Assembly: GCF_020171745.1 (NCBI RefSeq)
Contig: NZ_JAIVAH010000018.1
Coordinates: forward strand, 186,001-250,000
Reading direction: 5' to 3'
DNA: 64,000 bases
DNA from: Prescottella equi
GTDB taxonomy: Bacteria > Actinomycetota > Actinomycetes > Mycobacteriales > Mycobacteriaceae
Position numbers and translations under genes: made by a program
Shown: piece after piece, positions 45,378 through 54,636 of the stretch
How the letters are laid out: the number at the start of each line of letters is the position of its first letter
How positions within the stretch are numbered: position 1 is the first letter of the stretch
The notes under the pieces: generated by a model
Told to the model about the DNA's origin: nothing
Databases searched by the model: none
What the model saw: only the letters and a program-made list of their open reading frames with translations

Positions 45378-47332
45378 GACGCCACCAACGGGATCCGAGC
45401 CGTGACGACGGTGCCGGTGGGGCAACCGGTTTCGATGGTCACCGTCCCGCCGAGCTCGTCCGCGCGCTCCCGCATGGACCGCGTCCCGACGCCGGTGGGC
45501 CCGGACGGGTCGAAGCCACGGCCGACGTCCCGGACCACGATGGTGAGGACCGCCAGGCCGGCACCGTCGGTGTCACACGACGCCTCGACCCGGCACCCGG
45601 GAGCGCCGCTGTGCCGGCGCGCATTGGTGACCGCCTCGATCGCGATGCCGTACGCCGCGGCACCGGCCTGCCCGCCGATGTCGGCCGGTACGTCGGCCAC
45701 GACGTCGAGATCGAATCCGCTGCGGGCGTAGCCGGTTGCGAGTTCCTCGAGCGCGGCGGTCAGGCCGAGTTCGTCCAGAACCGGCGGGAACAGACTGCGC
45801 GAGAGCGACCGGACGCCGTCGACCTGGTGGTCGAGCTGCTCCTGCAGTGAGTCCAGCAGCGCCGCCGCAGCCTGCGGATCGGCGGCGAGCAGATTGCGAA
45901 CACCTTGGAGTCCCAGCCGGATTCCGGCGAGCGACGGGCCGAGGCCGTCGTGCAGTTCGCGGCGGATCACCCGGCGCTCCTCCGCCCGCACCGAGGCCAG
46001 CCGTCGTCGTGCCGCGTCGAGGTCCTCGGCGGACTGGACGACGACGAGACCCGCCGTGACCACGGAGGCCAACTCGGACAGCGACTTCCGTGGTCGGATA
46101 CCGAGCGACTCGCCGGGCGGCGCGGTCACCGCGAGACTCCCGACCCGGGTGCCCCGATGCATCAGATCCACGGTTTCGGCCGGGCCGGTGGCGCTCCCCC
46201 AGCCCGCCACCTCGGCGCCGTCAGCCCGGTGCACGGTCACCGATTCGAGCCGCAACCCCAGACCGACACCGGCGGCCAACCCCTCGAGCAGCTCGGCCGG
46301 GGACTCGGCACTGCCGAAGTGCCGACCCAACTCCCGCACCGCGTGCCCGGGTTCCGCGCCCGACCCGTACACGAGCCGGTGCACCCTGCGCTGCAGCCAT
46401 ATTCGCGCCGGCTGCACCGCAACGGCCACGGCGGCCGCGGCGGCGAACTGCGCGCCGGTGGAGTCCCCGTCGGGCAGCAGGCCCGCCAACGCCGTCGCCA
46501 CCACGACGTACAGTCCGATCAGCAGCGCGGTGAGACTGCCCGCCAGCACAGCCCTGCTGACCGCCAGATCCAGCCCCCACATGCGTTGCCGCAGCACCGA
46601 AACGAAGATCGCGCCGAGGAAGAACGGCTGCACCACCAGGTGCATGGCCGGGGTGAACATCCACAGCCCCGGCCAGGTCGCCGGCAACATCAGCGGGACG
46701 AAGGACAACGCCATCAGCGCGGTCCCCAGCGCGAGCCAGCCCAACCCGACGCGCTCGCCGGCCGGACCCCGCCGCCACCGCCGTGCGACGTCCGCCGCGG
46801 CCACGAGGCCGACGGCCACGACGGGCGCGAGCAGCGGAATCTCCGGCACGTCGGTGAACGTGCGCGCCCAGAAGAACCACACGGTCACCAGCGTGCCCGC
46901 GACGAGTCCCACCCGGGCCGCGACGTCCAACCTGTGGTCGCGCACGAGCCACGGGATCACCAGGAACAGTGCCAGCGTCCCCGGGATCCACGCGGTGTTC
47001 TGCAGCGGTGACAGGACGTCCACCCACGGCAACCCCGGGCGCACCGTTGCCCACTGCGAGTAGCCGTAGCCCAGGGCGGCGAGTCCGATGCCGATCGCCG
47101 CGGCCCCCAGGATGATCGGGACCGGGTGCACCCGCCGCGCCAGCACTACCCCCGCCACCGCGCCGTAGACCGCGGCGCCGACGACGTCGACGAGGAAGAA
47201 CAGTTGGTTCGAATCGATGGTGGGGTCGGCGACGAGAAACGTCACGAGCGACAGCACGACGAGCGTCCAGCAGGTCACCGCCACCGCGGCGGCCGCGACC
47301 GGCGCCCCCGCACCCGTGATCCGCTCGGCCAT
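45374..47332 (-). CDS. Sensor histidine kinase (HisKA_3 type) with large membrane domain
   Basis: A 652-residue kinase. About nine or ten hydrophobic helices occupy residues 10-320, then a GAF-like segment (about 325-430). The HisKA_3 dimer domain has phosphoacceptor His461 (RRELHDGLGPSLAG), and a short HATPase_c domain has NARRHSGA (N box), GRGFDPSGPTGVGTRSMRERA (G boxes). The membrane part resembles a 7TM-like sensor, suggesting a lipophilic or membrane-borne signal. It is coupled to the response regulator by a GTGA overlap. Confidence 0.92.
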   Translation of the reverse strand: MAERITGAGAPVAAAAVAVTCWTLVVLSLVTFLVADPTIDSNQLFFLVDVVGAAVYGAVAGVVLARRVHPVPIILGAAAIGIGLAALGYGYSQWATVRPGLPWVDVLSPLQNTAWIPGTLALFLVIPWLVRDHRLDVAARVGLVAGTLVTVWFFWARTFTDVPEIPLLAPVVAVGLVAAADVARRWRRGPAGERVGLGWLALGTALMALSFVPLMLPATWPGLWMFTPAMHLVVQPFFLGAIFVSVLRQRMWGLDLAVSRAVLAGSLTALLIGLYVVVATALAGLLPDGDSTGAQFAAAAAVAVAVQPARIWLQRRVHRLVYGSGAEPGHAVRELGRHFGSAESPAELLEGLAAGVGLGLRLESVTVHRADGAEVAGWGSATGPAETVDLMHRGTRVGSLAVTAPPGESLGIRPRKSLSELASVVTAGLVVVQSAEDLDAARRRLASVRAEERRVIRRELHDGLGPSLAGIRLGLQGVRNLLAADPQAAAALLDSLQEQLDHQVDGVRSLSRSLFPPVLDELGLTAALEELATGYARSGFDLDVVADVPADIGGQAGAAAYGIAIEAVTNARRHSGAPGCRVEASCDTDGAGLAVLTIVVRDVGRGFDPSGPTGVGTRSMRERADELGGTVTIETGCPTGTVVTARIPLVAS

Positions 47333-47392
47333 GCTCCCCTCCCGTGTCGTCCGATCCGCCCGGCAGGACGAATCGCTAGCGAGTATGAACCG

Positions 47393-48088
47393 CTAGCTCC
47401 GCACCCGGTCGCCGAACGCGAATCCGATCGCCACGACGAGCACCCACACCGGCCCCGTGAAGCCGGCCATGTACTGCAGCGGGGACACCCCGAACAGCGC
47501 GGTGAGCCCGCCGAGCACCAGCGACGTCCAACCGATCCAGCGCGGCCCCGCCCCGTGCCGCAGCAGCGCCGACGCCACCGCCAGCGCACTGACACCGGCG
47601 CCCGCCCACAGCCACGGGATGGTGCCCATCCAGTGCGCCCCGACCACCGCGTACTCGGGGACCACCTCGTCGAGGTGGCCGAGCCCGAAGATCAGTTCGG
47701 TCGTGAAACCGGTCCCGAGGAGGCAGGCCGCGCTGGTGAGGACCAGTCCGCCGCCGGCCACCGCGGGCAGCAGCGTGCCCTCGGGCAGACGGTCGGAAAG
47801 CCGGCGCGCCAGGCCTGCCGCGAACACCAACATCAGCAGCGCCGCGATCATCAGGGACACGTGCATGACGACGACGGCCGTGCGCTGGTCGGCGAGACGG
47901 TTGGCGATCGCCACCGCGTCACCGGCGACCCCCTCCGCGTAGGCGGCGTCGATGAATCCACTGGCCTGGATGCCGATCACGCCGGCCAGTCCGGCGGCGA
48001 CACCCCCGTACGCCCACGCCCGGGGCCGATGCCCGGTGACGGCCGGTTCCCCGGCGGGCGACAACTCCGACACCTCGACTGCACTCAC
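47393..48088 (-). CDS. Multi-pass membrane protein of unknown function
   Basis: A 231-residue membrane protein with about six helices. The GTG at 48088 follows TAGGAG; the frame upstream of this is poor. The helices begin AWAYGGVAAGLAGVIGI and end PVWVLVVAIGFAFGD. The layout is similar to DUF4386-type proteins, but I cannot assign it. It lies 60 bp upstream of the histidine kinase in the same direction and may be co-transcribed and act with it. Confidence 0.75.
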   Translation of the reverse strand: MSAVEVSELSPAGEPAVTGHRPRAWAYGGVAAGLAGVIGIQASGFIDAAYAEGVAGDAVAIANRLADQRTAVVVMHVSLMIAALLMLVFAAGLARRLSDRLPEGTLLPAVAGGGLVLTSAACLLGTGFTTELIFGLGHLDEVVPEYAVVGAHWMGTIPWLWAGAGVSALAVASALLRHGAGPRWIGWTSLVLGGLTALFGVSPLQYMAGFTGPVWVLVVAIGFAFGDRVRS

Positions 48089-48228
48089 GGATGCTCCTAC
48101 GGGTCGCGGTGCGCTTACCCGGCCGGGTGGCGTCCACCGGAACACGGTCACCGCGTTCGCCAGTCAGGCTCCGTCGCCCGCCGTCCCGGGCACCAGGGAC
48201 CGGTGTCCCGAGTACCCGGGACACCGCG

Positions 48229-48597
48229 TCAGCGCGGGCCGTACCCCAGTTCCGCCGCGGTCTGCTTGGCGGCGTCCGAGACCGGCACCGCATACGCGGC
48301 CGTGCCGTACGCACAGATCTCGGACCAGTTGCCGCCCAGGTCCGACGTCTCGAACCGCATCGCGACGATGACGTTGCCGCCGCGCTGCGCCGCCTCGGCG
48401 ACGAGTCGGTTCATCGCCTCGTTGCGGCTCTCGGTGAGGTTCTTGGTCATGCCCTGGAGTTCGCCGCCCACGAGCGACTTGAGGCCGGCACCGATCTGCG
48501 ATCCGATGTTGCGGGACCGGACGGTCAGTCCGAACACCTCACCGATCACACGCTGAATCTCCCACCCGGGAATGTCGTTCGTCGTCACAACAAGCAT
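48229..48597 (-). CDS. YbjQ/UPF0145-family protein
   Basis: A 122-residue protein that matches the YbjQ (UPF0145) family over its whole length: MLVVTTNDIPGWEIQRVIGEVFGLT at the start (here in two parts), GLKSLVGGELQGMTKNL, NRLVAEAAQRGGNVIVAMRFE. Members form a pentameric fold; a metal-binding or stress role has been suggested but is not proved. A start at 48597 is taken from the family; the frame upstream is non-coding. No operon partner is clear. Confidence 0.9.
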   Translation of the reverse strand: MLVVTTNDIPGWEIQRVIGEVFGLTVRSRNIGSQIGAGLKSLVGGELQGMTKNLTESRNEAMNRLVAEAAQRGGNVIVAMRFETSDLGGNWSEICAYGTAAYAVPVSDAAKQTAAELGYGPR

Positions 48598-48781
48598 GAC
48601 GACGAGGCTAGGGCACCGGATCGCCGCCGGATCGGATCCGGAGAACGCGAGTTCGATCCGGATCGCGCGGAAACCTCCCGCCGACCGGCAGACACCCCTG
48701 GCCACGCGACCACCGGCGGCGTTCAATTGGCTCATGTACCCGTGACAGGCACATCCGAACACGGGCTGGGAGGTGGCAGCG

Positions 48782-49723
48782 ATGTCGAAGCCGGGCGGCG
48801 GACTCGCGTCGAGAGAGTGGGACGAGGTCTCGCAGGTGGTGGCGGACGCCTACTTCCCGCACACCCTCACACCGAGCACGCCCTTCTCGATGGGCGACGT
48901 CTTCCTGCGCAGCACCGGAACCGGACCGGTGCGCATCGCGCGTCTCGGCTGGGGCGCAGACGTGTCGGTGCAGTCCGATCACCCCGGCGCCTACGGCGTG
49001 AACATCCCGCGGACGGGCCGCCTGGACTCCGTCGTCGGCGGTCGGGAGGTGTCGTCGCTGCCGGGCACCGCGACCGTGTGTCCACCCGATGTCACGACCC
49101 GGATGCCGCACTGGACCGCGTCGTGCGAAATCATCGGCGTCCGTTTCGATCACGAGTACCTGGAACGCGAGATGCACCGCATCGTCGGCCGGCCCGGACT
49201 GGCTCTGCCCAGCCAGGTGGATCTGTCCACCTCCTCCGGCGCGTCGTGGCTCCGGTTCGTCGAGTCGTTGTCCGACCAGATGGACGGACCCCGCTGCCTG
49301 CTGCACAACGATCTGGTGGCCAGCCAGATCCTCAGTGCCGTCACCACCGCCTTCGTCCTCGCGGCCGTACCCGACGACGCCGAGGGGGCGGCCACCACAC
49401 GTCCCCGGATCGTCAAACGGGTGATCGACGCCCTGCACGACGATCCGGCCCACCCGTGGACCGCCGCCGAGATGGCGGAGAGGGCCGGGGTGAGCGTGCG
49501 CCGACTGCAGGAGGGTTTCCGGCAGTACGTCGGCCGCAGCCCCACCGAGTACCTCACCGACATCCGGATGGTCCGCGCCCGCGACGATCTGCACGACGCC
49601 ACACCGGGCGACACCGTCTCGGCCGTCGCGCTGCGCTGGGGCTTCGCCCACTCCGGCCGGTTCGCCGCCGCCTACCGCACCCGTTTCGGGACGTCGCCCT
49701 CCGCGGCGCTCCGCAGTTCCTGA
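48782..49723 (+). CDS. AraC-family transcriptional regulator
   Basis: A 313-residue regulator. The N-terminal AraC-binding-like domain (about 1-180) is followed by a two-part helix-turn-helix (MAERAGVSVRRLQEGFRQYV, then VALRWGFAHSGRFAAAYRTRFG). The ATG at 48782 has a GGGAGG site 8 bp upstream; a GTG at 48773 is the alternative. This class often controls aromatic-degradation genes. It is followed within 24 bp by the intradiol-dioxygenase-like gene in the same direction, an association that suggests a shared aromatic or catechol signal. Confidence 0.92.
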   Translation: MSKPGGGLASREWDEVSQVVADAYFPHTLTPSTPFSMGDVFLRSTGTGPVRIARLGWGADVSVQSDHPGAYGVNIPRTGRLDSVVGGREVSSLPGTATVCPPDVTTRMPHWTASCEIIGVRFDHEYLEREMHRIVGRPGLALPSQVDLSTSSGASWLRFVESLSDQMDGPRCLLHNDLVASQILSAVTTAFVLAAVPDDAEGAATTRPRIVKRVIDALHDDPAHPWTAAEMAERAGVSVRRLQEGFRQYVGRSPTEYLTDIRMVRARDDLHDATPGDTVSAVALRWGFAHSGRFAAAYRTRFGTSPSAALRSS

Positions 49724-49747
49724 ACCCGCCCACCCGAAGGAATCACC

Positions 49748-50290
49748 GTGCTCTTCACGTCCCGCTTCCCCACCCGTGTGCCCGCGGCCGCTCCCACCGC
49801 GTCACCCGATCCCGTCGGTGACCGACTGATGCTGACCGGCCGTGTCCTCGACGGCGACGGACGGCCCGTCCGCGGCGCCACCGTCCAGGTCCGAAGCAGC
49901 GACGGCACCGGCGCCGCACACGCCGGCACGGCGGCGATCCGGACGACCACCGACGACGCCGGCCGCTACACGATCTCGACGACCATCCCTGTGCCCTACC
50001 AGATCTCGCCGCACGGACCCACCGGGTGGTTCATCGCGAACGAGAAGTGGAGCCCGTGGCGCCCGGCCCACCTCCACGCCACCGTCAGGGCGCCGGAGAT
50101 GTGCACCGCGACCGCGCGGCTGTACTTCCGCCGGGACACGTGGACCCGGCACGACGCGCCCGAGTCCGCGATCCTCGACCCCGAACCAGATGCCGACGGG
50201 ATCGACAGGGCCGTCTACGATTTCGCGCTGGAATGCCGCGAGGACCGGGCCGGTTCCGAGTCTCGGCCGGTGGTTGCCCCAGTCGGTTGA
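49748..50290 (+). CDS. Short intradiol-dioxygenase-like protein, possibly inactive
   Basis: A 180-residue protein with only the beta-sandwich catalytic domain of intradiol ring-cleavage dioxygenases; the N-terminal helical dimer domain of catechol 1,2-dioxygenase (family about 280-300 residues) is absent. Iron ligands seen: Tyr84 (PVPYQISPHGPTG), His108 and His110 (WRPAHLH). The first Tyr ligand of the family, normally in a block after the WxA segment, has no counterpart in VQVRSSDGTGAAHAG. It starts at a GTG 24 bp after the AraC gene. It may be a reduced enzyme (as seen in some secreted intradiol proteins) or a binding protein. Confidence 0.75.
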   Translation: MLFTSRFPTRVPAAAPTASPDPVGDRLMLTGRVLDGDGRPVRGATVQVRSSDGTGAAHAGTAAIRTTTDDAGRYTISTTIPVPYQISPHGPTGWFIANEKWSPWRPAHLHATVRAPEMCTATARLYFRRDTWTRHDAPESAILDPEPDADGIDRAVYDFALECREDRAGSESRPVVAPVG

Positions 50291-50356
50291 ATCCGGACGC
50301 CGATGCCGCCCGCCTGCGTACGCTGACTCGGAACCCCTTCGCCCGAGGAGTAGTAC

Positions 50357-50812
50357 ATGACGGTCACGATTCACCAGGCATCCGAGGTCACCGACGAGCT
50401 GGTGCAGGCGTGTACGACGCTCATTCCGCAGCTGTCGACGTCGGCGCCGCCGATCACCGCGGCCTACCTCGAGCAGGTCCTGGGGTGCCCCACCAACACC
50501 CTGTTCGTCGCCAGGCTGGACGGCCGCATCGTCGGAACACTGACACTCGTCGTGTTCCCCATCCCGACCGGCCATCGGGCCTGGATCGAGGACGTCGTGG
50601 TCGACGCCTCCGCGCAGGGCCGCCAGGTCGGATCCGCGCTTACCAAGGCCGCCCTCGCCCGGGCCGACGAGCTTGGCGCCCGCACCGTCGATCTGACGTC
50701 CCGCGGCTCGCGTGTCGCCGCGAACCGGCTCTACCTGAAGCTCGGTTTCGAACCGCGCGAATCCAATCTGCTGCGGTTCTCGATGGCCGAGACATCGCTG
50801 CCACGGGGTTGA
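50357..50812 (+). CDS. GNAT-family N-acetyltransferase
   Basis: A 151-residue GCN5-type acetyltransferase. The acetyl-CoA-binding motif A is WIEDVVVDASAQGRQVGSAL (residues 75-94), and motif B includes AANRLYLKLGFEPRE. Acceptor substrate unknown. It is 66 bp downstream of the dioxygenase-like gene and may be in the same transcript; otherwise it has no clear partner. Confidence 0.9.
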   Translation: MTVTIHQASEVTDELVQACTTLIPQLSTSAPPITAAYLEQVLGCPTNTLFVARLDGRIVGTLTLVVFPIPTGHRAWIEDVVVDASAQGRQVGSALTKAALARADELGARTVDLTSRGSRVAANRLYLKLGFEPRESNLLRFSMAETSLPRG

Positions 50813-50819
50813 GGCTCCC

Positions 50820-51341
50820 CTACGCGGGCGGCCGGTAGCGACCCGAGTAGACGACGTATCCGGTGTATCCGAGCCCCACGAGCAGCAACGAGACTGTCGT
50901 GGTCGGCATGATCCAGAACGGCACCCGCACACCGGAAGCGGTGAGGCCCGACAGGATCGTCACGGCGACGGCGACGGCGACGATGAGGACGCCGAGCCAC
51001 TCCAGGTCACCGATGAATCGAGTGTTGAACCCGTCCCTGTTCTCCGGCCGGGACCAGTAATCCGAGTGCGGGCCGGTCACGTTCAGTGCGCGGTCGGGAA
51101 TCTTCGGGATGTACCACCGGGCGCCACCGCAGACGAGCGCGACACCGGCTGCCCAGCCGCTGGTGAGAGTTACGAACTGGGCCAGGCCCGTCCATTCGAG
51201 GATCTCCCCCGATTCGTCGAAGCGCGACGGCACCCGGCCGGGTGCGGTGAGCAGCAGCCAGCCCGTGGCGACGACGAACGCGATGCCGGAACCGACGAGC
51301 GAGTACCGGGACACTCGCACACGTTGCGATGCCTTCCCCAT
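50820..51341 (-). CDS. Small membrane protein, DUF1648-like
   Basis: A 173-residue protein with four helices (about 12-32, 52-70, 108-130, 142-162). The first helix and following segment (TAPGRVPSRFDESGEI) resemble DUF1648-type proteins. Start at 51341 (MGKASQRVRV). The cytoplasmic loop between helices 2 and 3 carries RPENRDGFNTRFIGDLEW. Function unknown. It is convergent with the acetyltransferase gene and divergent from the secreted propeller gene. Confidence 0.75.
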   Translation of the reverse strand: MGKASQRVRVSRYSLVGSGIAFVVATGWLLLTAPGRVPSRFDESGEILEWTGLAQFVTLTSGWAAGVALVCGGARWYIPKIPDRALNVTGPHSDYWSRPENRDGFNTRFIGDLEWLGVLIVAVAVAVTILSGLTASGVRVPFWIMPTTTVSLLLVGLGYTGYVVYSGRYRPPA

Positions 51342-51474
51342 GCGCGGACCATACGGGCAATGGCATCCACCGACAACGATGCCGCGCAGAACAACTTTCC
51401 CAGCGTGCTGCTGCTTGCCGAAATGCGCCGCAATTGGACAATCCGGAGACAAGCCTTGCGTCGTCGCTTAGGTT

Positions 51475-52395
51475 GTGCGCGTGACGAAATTGCGCAATCG
51501 CACGCGGGCGCTGCTCGTCGCTGTTGCGATCGTGGGGGGAACCACCACTGCAGCCGCGTCTGCACAAGCCGCTCCCTCTCAGGAATGCGGCGGCTGGCAG
51601 GTCGAAACCGTCGTCCAGGGTCTGGAACAGCTCGAAAACCTCGAGGCCGACGGCGACGGGGGCTTCTATCTGTCCGGTGACACGAAGCTCTACCACGTGG
51701 ATTCGGCCGGAGAAGTACGCACCGTACTCGACGATCTGGCGGCCCCGGGCGGCTTGCAGCTCGACGGTTCACAGCTGACCTTCCTGACCCGGCAGGACGG
51801 GAAGTTGCGGGAGCTGGATACCACAACCGGTCAGCTATCGCCGCCAATTTCCTTCGCGGGCAACGGATTACTCCGTCTTCCCGACGACGATTTGCTCACA
51901 ACCTGGGTGGGGACGGAGGGCCACCCGTCGAGGGGCCTGTCGCGGTACCTCCGCGAAGCCGGCGCAGTCGCGCCCAACTGGTCGATGGTTCCGCGTTCGG
52001 AGGGACTGGTGCTGAGCCCGGACCACAGCGCCGTCTATACCGACGATCTGTTCACCGGCCAGATCATCCGTGCCCCCTTGGAGCATCCCGACCAGTGGAC
52101 GGTCGTCGCCACGCTGCCCGGACCACTCCCCGGGCCCGACGACCTGACGATGTCGCGCGACGGCACACTGTACGTCGCCGCCCACATCGAGGGCGCGGTC
52201 TACCGCGTCGACCCGGATACAGGCGCGGCCTGTCCGATCGCGACCGGACTGTCGGGCGGATGGACCGGGCCGAGCTCTGTGCGCATCGGACCGCACGACG
52301 ATGGCTGGGCACTCTACGCAACAGCCTTCGACGGCACTATGCGCCGATTGGCCCCACCCGCCGGCGTCGACCTCGCCCCGGTCAGCAGCAGCTGA
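51475..52395 (+). CDS. Secreted beta-propeller protein (SMP-30/gluconolactonase-like)
   Basis: A 306-residue exported protein. The signal peptide runs to about residue 33 (TTAAASAQA then APSQ), followed by six-bladed propeller-type repeats (GGFYLSGDTKLYHVDSAG, GLVLSPDHSAVYTDDLFTGQI, LTMSRDGTLYVAAHIEGAVYR). A Cys pair (Cys38 and Cys252 region) could form a disulphide. SMP-30-type metal ligands are not clearly present. The GTG at 51475 or the GTG at 51481 is the start; an AT-rich TTAGGT element directly before suggests a leaderless message. No partner gene is obvious; it is convergent with dnaX. Confidence 0.8.
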   Translation: MRVTKLRNRTRALLVAVAIVGGTTTAAASAQAAPSQECGGWQVETVVQGLEQLENLEADGDGGFYLSGDTKLYHVDSAGEVRTVLDDLAAPGGLQLDGSQLTFLTRQDGKLRELDTTTGQLSPPISFAGNGLLRLPDDDLLTTWVGTEGHPSRGLSRYLREAGAVAPNWSMVPRSEGLVLSPDHSAVYTDDLFTGQIIRAPLEHPDQWTVVATLPGPLPGPDDLTMSRDGTLYVAAHIEGAVYRVDPDTGAACPIATGLSGGWTGPSSVRIGPHDDGWALYATAFDGTMRRLAPPAGVDLAPVSSS

Positions 52396-52404
52396 CTCGG
52401 GCGA

Positions 52405-54636
52405 TCAGTCGAGCTTCCGGGCCCCGAGCACCTCGACGAGCATTTCGCCCGCCATCTCCTCCGGATCGCGTCGGCTCGCCTGATCGACGGGTACGGCGGC
52501 CTCCGCCATCATCTCCGCCTCGTCCTCCGGTGTGGAGGGCGGAGGCGGGGCGTCGTAGTCGTAGTCCGCGGGCGGCGGACCGGGATCGTCCGGGTAGTCC
52601 GGCGCCTCGGGCGGCGGGATGTCGTCGTCCCGGGGAGCCGGCGGCCGCTGCGGAGCGGCAGCCGGGGCCCGCCCCTGGCTCGGCCGCGAGAACTTGGGCG
52701 CCGCAGGAGCTTTCGCCTGCGGAGCCGCCTGGGCCTGCACCTGTTGCACGGGAGCCGAACCGTGCTCGCACGTCACGTTCCACTCGCCACCGAAGACCTC
52801 GCGCATCGCCGCGCCGATCACGTCGGTGTTGCGCGGCTCGACGAGACGCTTGACCAGCGGGACGGAGTCGTGTGCGAGGACCAGCCGATCGCCGTCGACC
52901 GCACGCACCGTGGCACCGGAGAGCATCACCTCGACGGTGCGGCTCCGTTCGCGCACCTTGGCGCGCACCTCGGACCACACCGCGCGGACCGCGGCAGCAT
53001 CCGGTCGGCCGGACGAAACCGGCTCCGCCGGAACGGGTTCCGGCTCGACGACGGCCACGGGCTCCGGCACGGGGGCAGGCTCGGGAACGGGGGCAGGCTC
53101 GGGAGCGGGCGGGACCGGCGCGGGCGCCGGGGCCTGCCGAACCGGTTCGGGTGCCACCTGTTGCGGGGCCGGGGCCGGAGCCGGAGCCGGCTCGGGCGCA
53201 GGTGCGGGAACGGGCGCAGGTGCGGGCGCGGGCGCGGGCGGCGGAACCTCCACCGCGGGGCGCTCCGCCACAGGCTCGGGCTGCGGCTCGGGCTGGCGCG
53301 GGGGCTCCGGCGGACGCGAGGGCTCCGGCTGTACCGGCTGGGCCGGCTGGGCGGGCGCGGCCTCCGGCTCGCGGCGCTGCGACGGACGCTGATAGACGGG
53401 TCCGGACGGCGGCGGCTCGGCGGCAGCCGGGCGCGGCGCCGCGGCGGGCGCAACCGCCGGTGCGGCGCCGGACGTCGGAGCGATCACGACGCCCTGCTCG
53501 ATCCGCTCGAGCCGTTGCAGCACAGCCGATTCCGCGTCCGTCGCGGACGGCAGCAGCATGCGGGCACACATGACCTCGAGCAGCAGGCGCGGAGCCGTGG
53601 CACCGCGCATCTCGCCGAGACCGTCGTGCACCAGCTCCGCGTAGCGGGCCAGGGTGGCGGGGCCGATCCGCTCGGCCTCCTCGCGCATCCGGTCCAGCAC
53701 GTCGCCGGGGGCATCGACGAGCCCGCGTTCGGCGGCGTCGGGCACGGCGCGCATGAGGATGAGGTCGCGCAGTCGCTCGAGCAGGTCGACGGCGAAGCGG
53801 CGCGGGTCGTGCCCGGCGTCCATCACCTTGTCGACGGTCCCGAACAGCCCGGCGCCGTCGTTGGCGGCGAGCGCGTCGACGGCCTCGTCGATGAGCGCGA
53901 CGTCGGTGACGCCGAGCAGCGCGAGCGCCCGCGAGTATCGGACGCCCTCGTCGCCGGCGCCGGCGAGCAGCTGGTCGAGCACGCTGAGCGAGTCACGCGG
54001 CGAGCCGCCACCGGCGCGGATGACGAGCGGGTACACCGCGTCCTCGACCGGCACGTGCTCCTGCGCGCAGATCTTCTCGAGCAGCCCGCGCATGGTCGAC
54101 GGCGCCAGCAGCCGGAACGGGTAGTGGTGCGTGCGGGACCGGATGGTCGGCAGCACCTTCTCCGGCTCGGTGGTCGCGAAGATGAAGATGAGGTGCTCCG
54201 GCGGCTCCTCGACGATCTTGAGCAGCGCGTTGAAGCCCGCGGTGGTGACCATGTGGGCCTCGTCGACGATGAACACCCGGTACCGCGACTCGGCGGGCGC
54301 GTAGAACGCGCGGTCGCGCAGCTCGCGGGTGTCCTCCACACCGCCGTGGCTGGCGGCGTCGAGCTCAATGACGTCGAGGTTGCCGGGGCCGCCCGGGCCG
54401 AGCGCGATGCACGACGAGCACTCGCCGCACGGCCTGGACGTGGGACCCTGCACGCAGTTGAGCGAGCGCGCCAGGATGCGGGCCGACGACGTCTTGCCGC
54501 AGCCGCGCGGACCCGAGAACAGGTAGGCGTGGTTGATGCGTCCGGCGTCGAGTGCGGTGCTCAGGGGCTCGGTGACGTGCTCCTGACCCACCACCTCCGC
54601 GAACGAAGCTGGTCGATATTTCCGGTACAGGGCCAC
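52405..54636 (-). CDS. dnaX: DNA polymerase III subunit gamma/tau
   Basis: A 743-residue clamp-loader subunit. The N-terminal AAA+ module has FSGPRGCGKTSSARILARSL (Walker A), a C4 zinc finger (LNCVQG, CGECSSC), DVIELDAASHGGVEDTRELR, and IVDEAHMVTTAGFNALLKIVEEPP (Walker B). Lid and collar domains follow to about residue 370. A roughly 150-residue Pro/Ala/Glu linker (about 395-545) comes next, then a C-terminal tau domain with VEVMLSGATVRAVDGDRLVL. A long, repeat-like linker is common in actinobacterial DnaX. No A-rich frameshift slippery site was seen, so a single form is likely. It is the last gene of the mycobacterial recR-to-dnaX order, here displaced by 32 kb. Confidence 0.96.
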   Translation of the reverse strand: MALYRKYRPASFAEVVGQEHVTEPLSTALDAGRINHAYLFSGPRGCGKTSSARILARSLNCVQGPTSRPCGECSSCIALGPGGPGNLDVIELDAASHGGVEDTRELRDRAFYAPAESRYRVFIVDEAHMVTTAGFNALLKIVEEPPEHLIFIFATTEPEKVLPTIRSRTHHYPFRLLAPSTMRGLLEKICAQEHVPVEDAVYPLVIRAGGGSPRDSLSVLDQLLAGAGDEGVRYSRALALLGVTDVALIDEAVDALAANDGAGLFGTVDKVMDAGHDPRRFAVDLLERLRDLILMRAVPDAAERGLVDAPGDVLDRMREEAERIGPATLARYAELVHDGLGEMRGATAPRLLLEVMCARMLLPSATDAESAVLQRLERIEQGVVIAPTSGAAPAVAPAAAPRPAAAEPPPSGPVYQRPSQRREPEAAPAQPAQPVQPEPSRPPEPPRQPEPQPEPVAERPAVEVPPPAPAPAPAPVPAPAPEPAPAPAPAPQQVAPEPVRQAPAPAPVPPAPEPAPVPEPAPVPEPVAVVEPEPVPAEPVSSGRPDAAAVRAVWSEVRAKVRERSRTVEVMLSGATVRAVDGDRLVLAHDSVPLVKRLVEPRNTDVIGAAMREVFGGEWNVTCEHGSAPVQQVQAQAAPQAKAPAAPKFSRPSQGRAPAAAPQRPPAPRDDDIPPPEAPDYPDDPGPPPADYDYDAPPPPSTPEDEAEMMAEAAVPVDQASRRDPEEMAGEMLVEVLGARKLD

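Noticed and set aside
52985-53470. Repeat array or minisatellite as a separate element
   Set aside because: The periodicity is explained by the Pro-Ala-Glu linker codons of dnaX.
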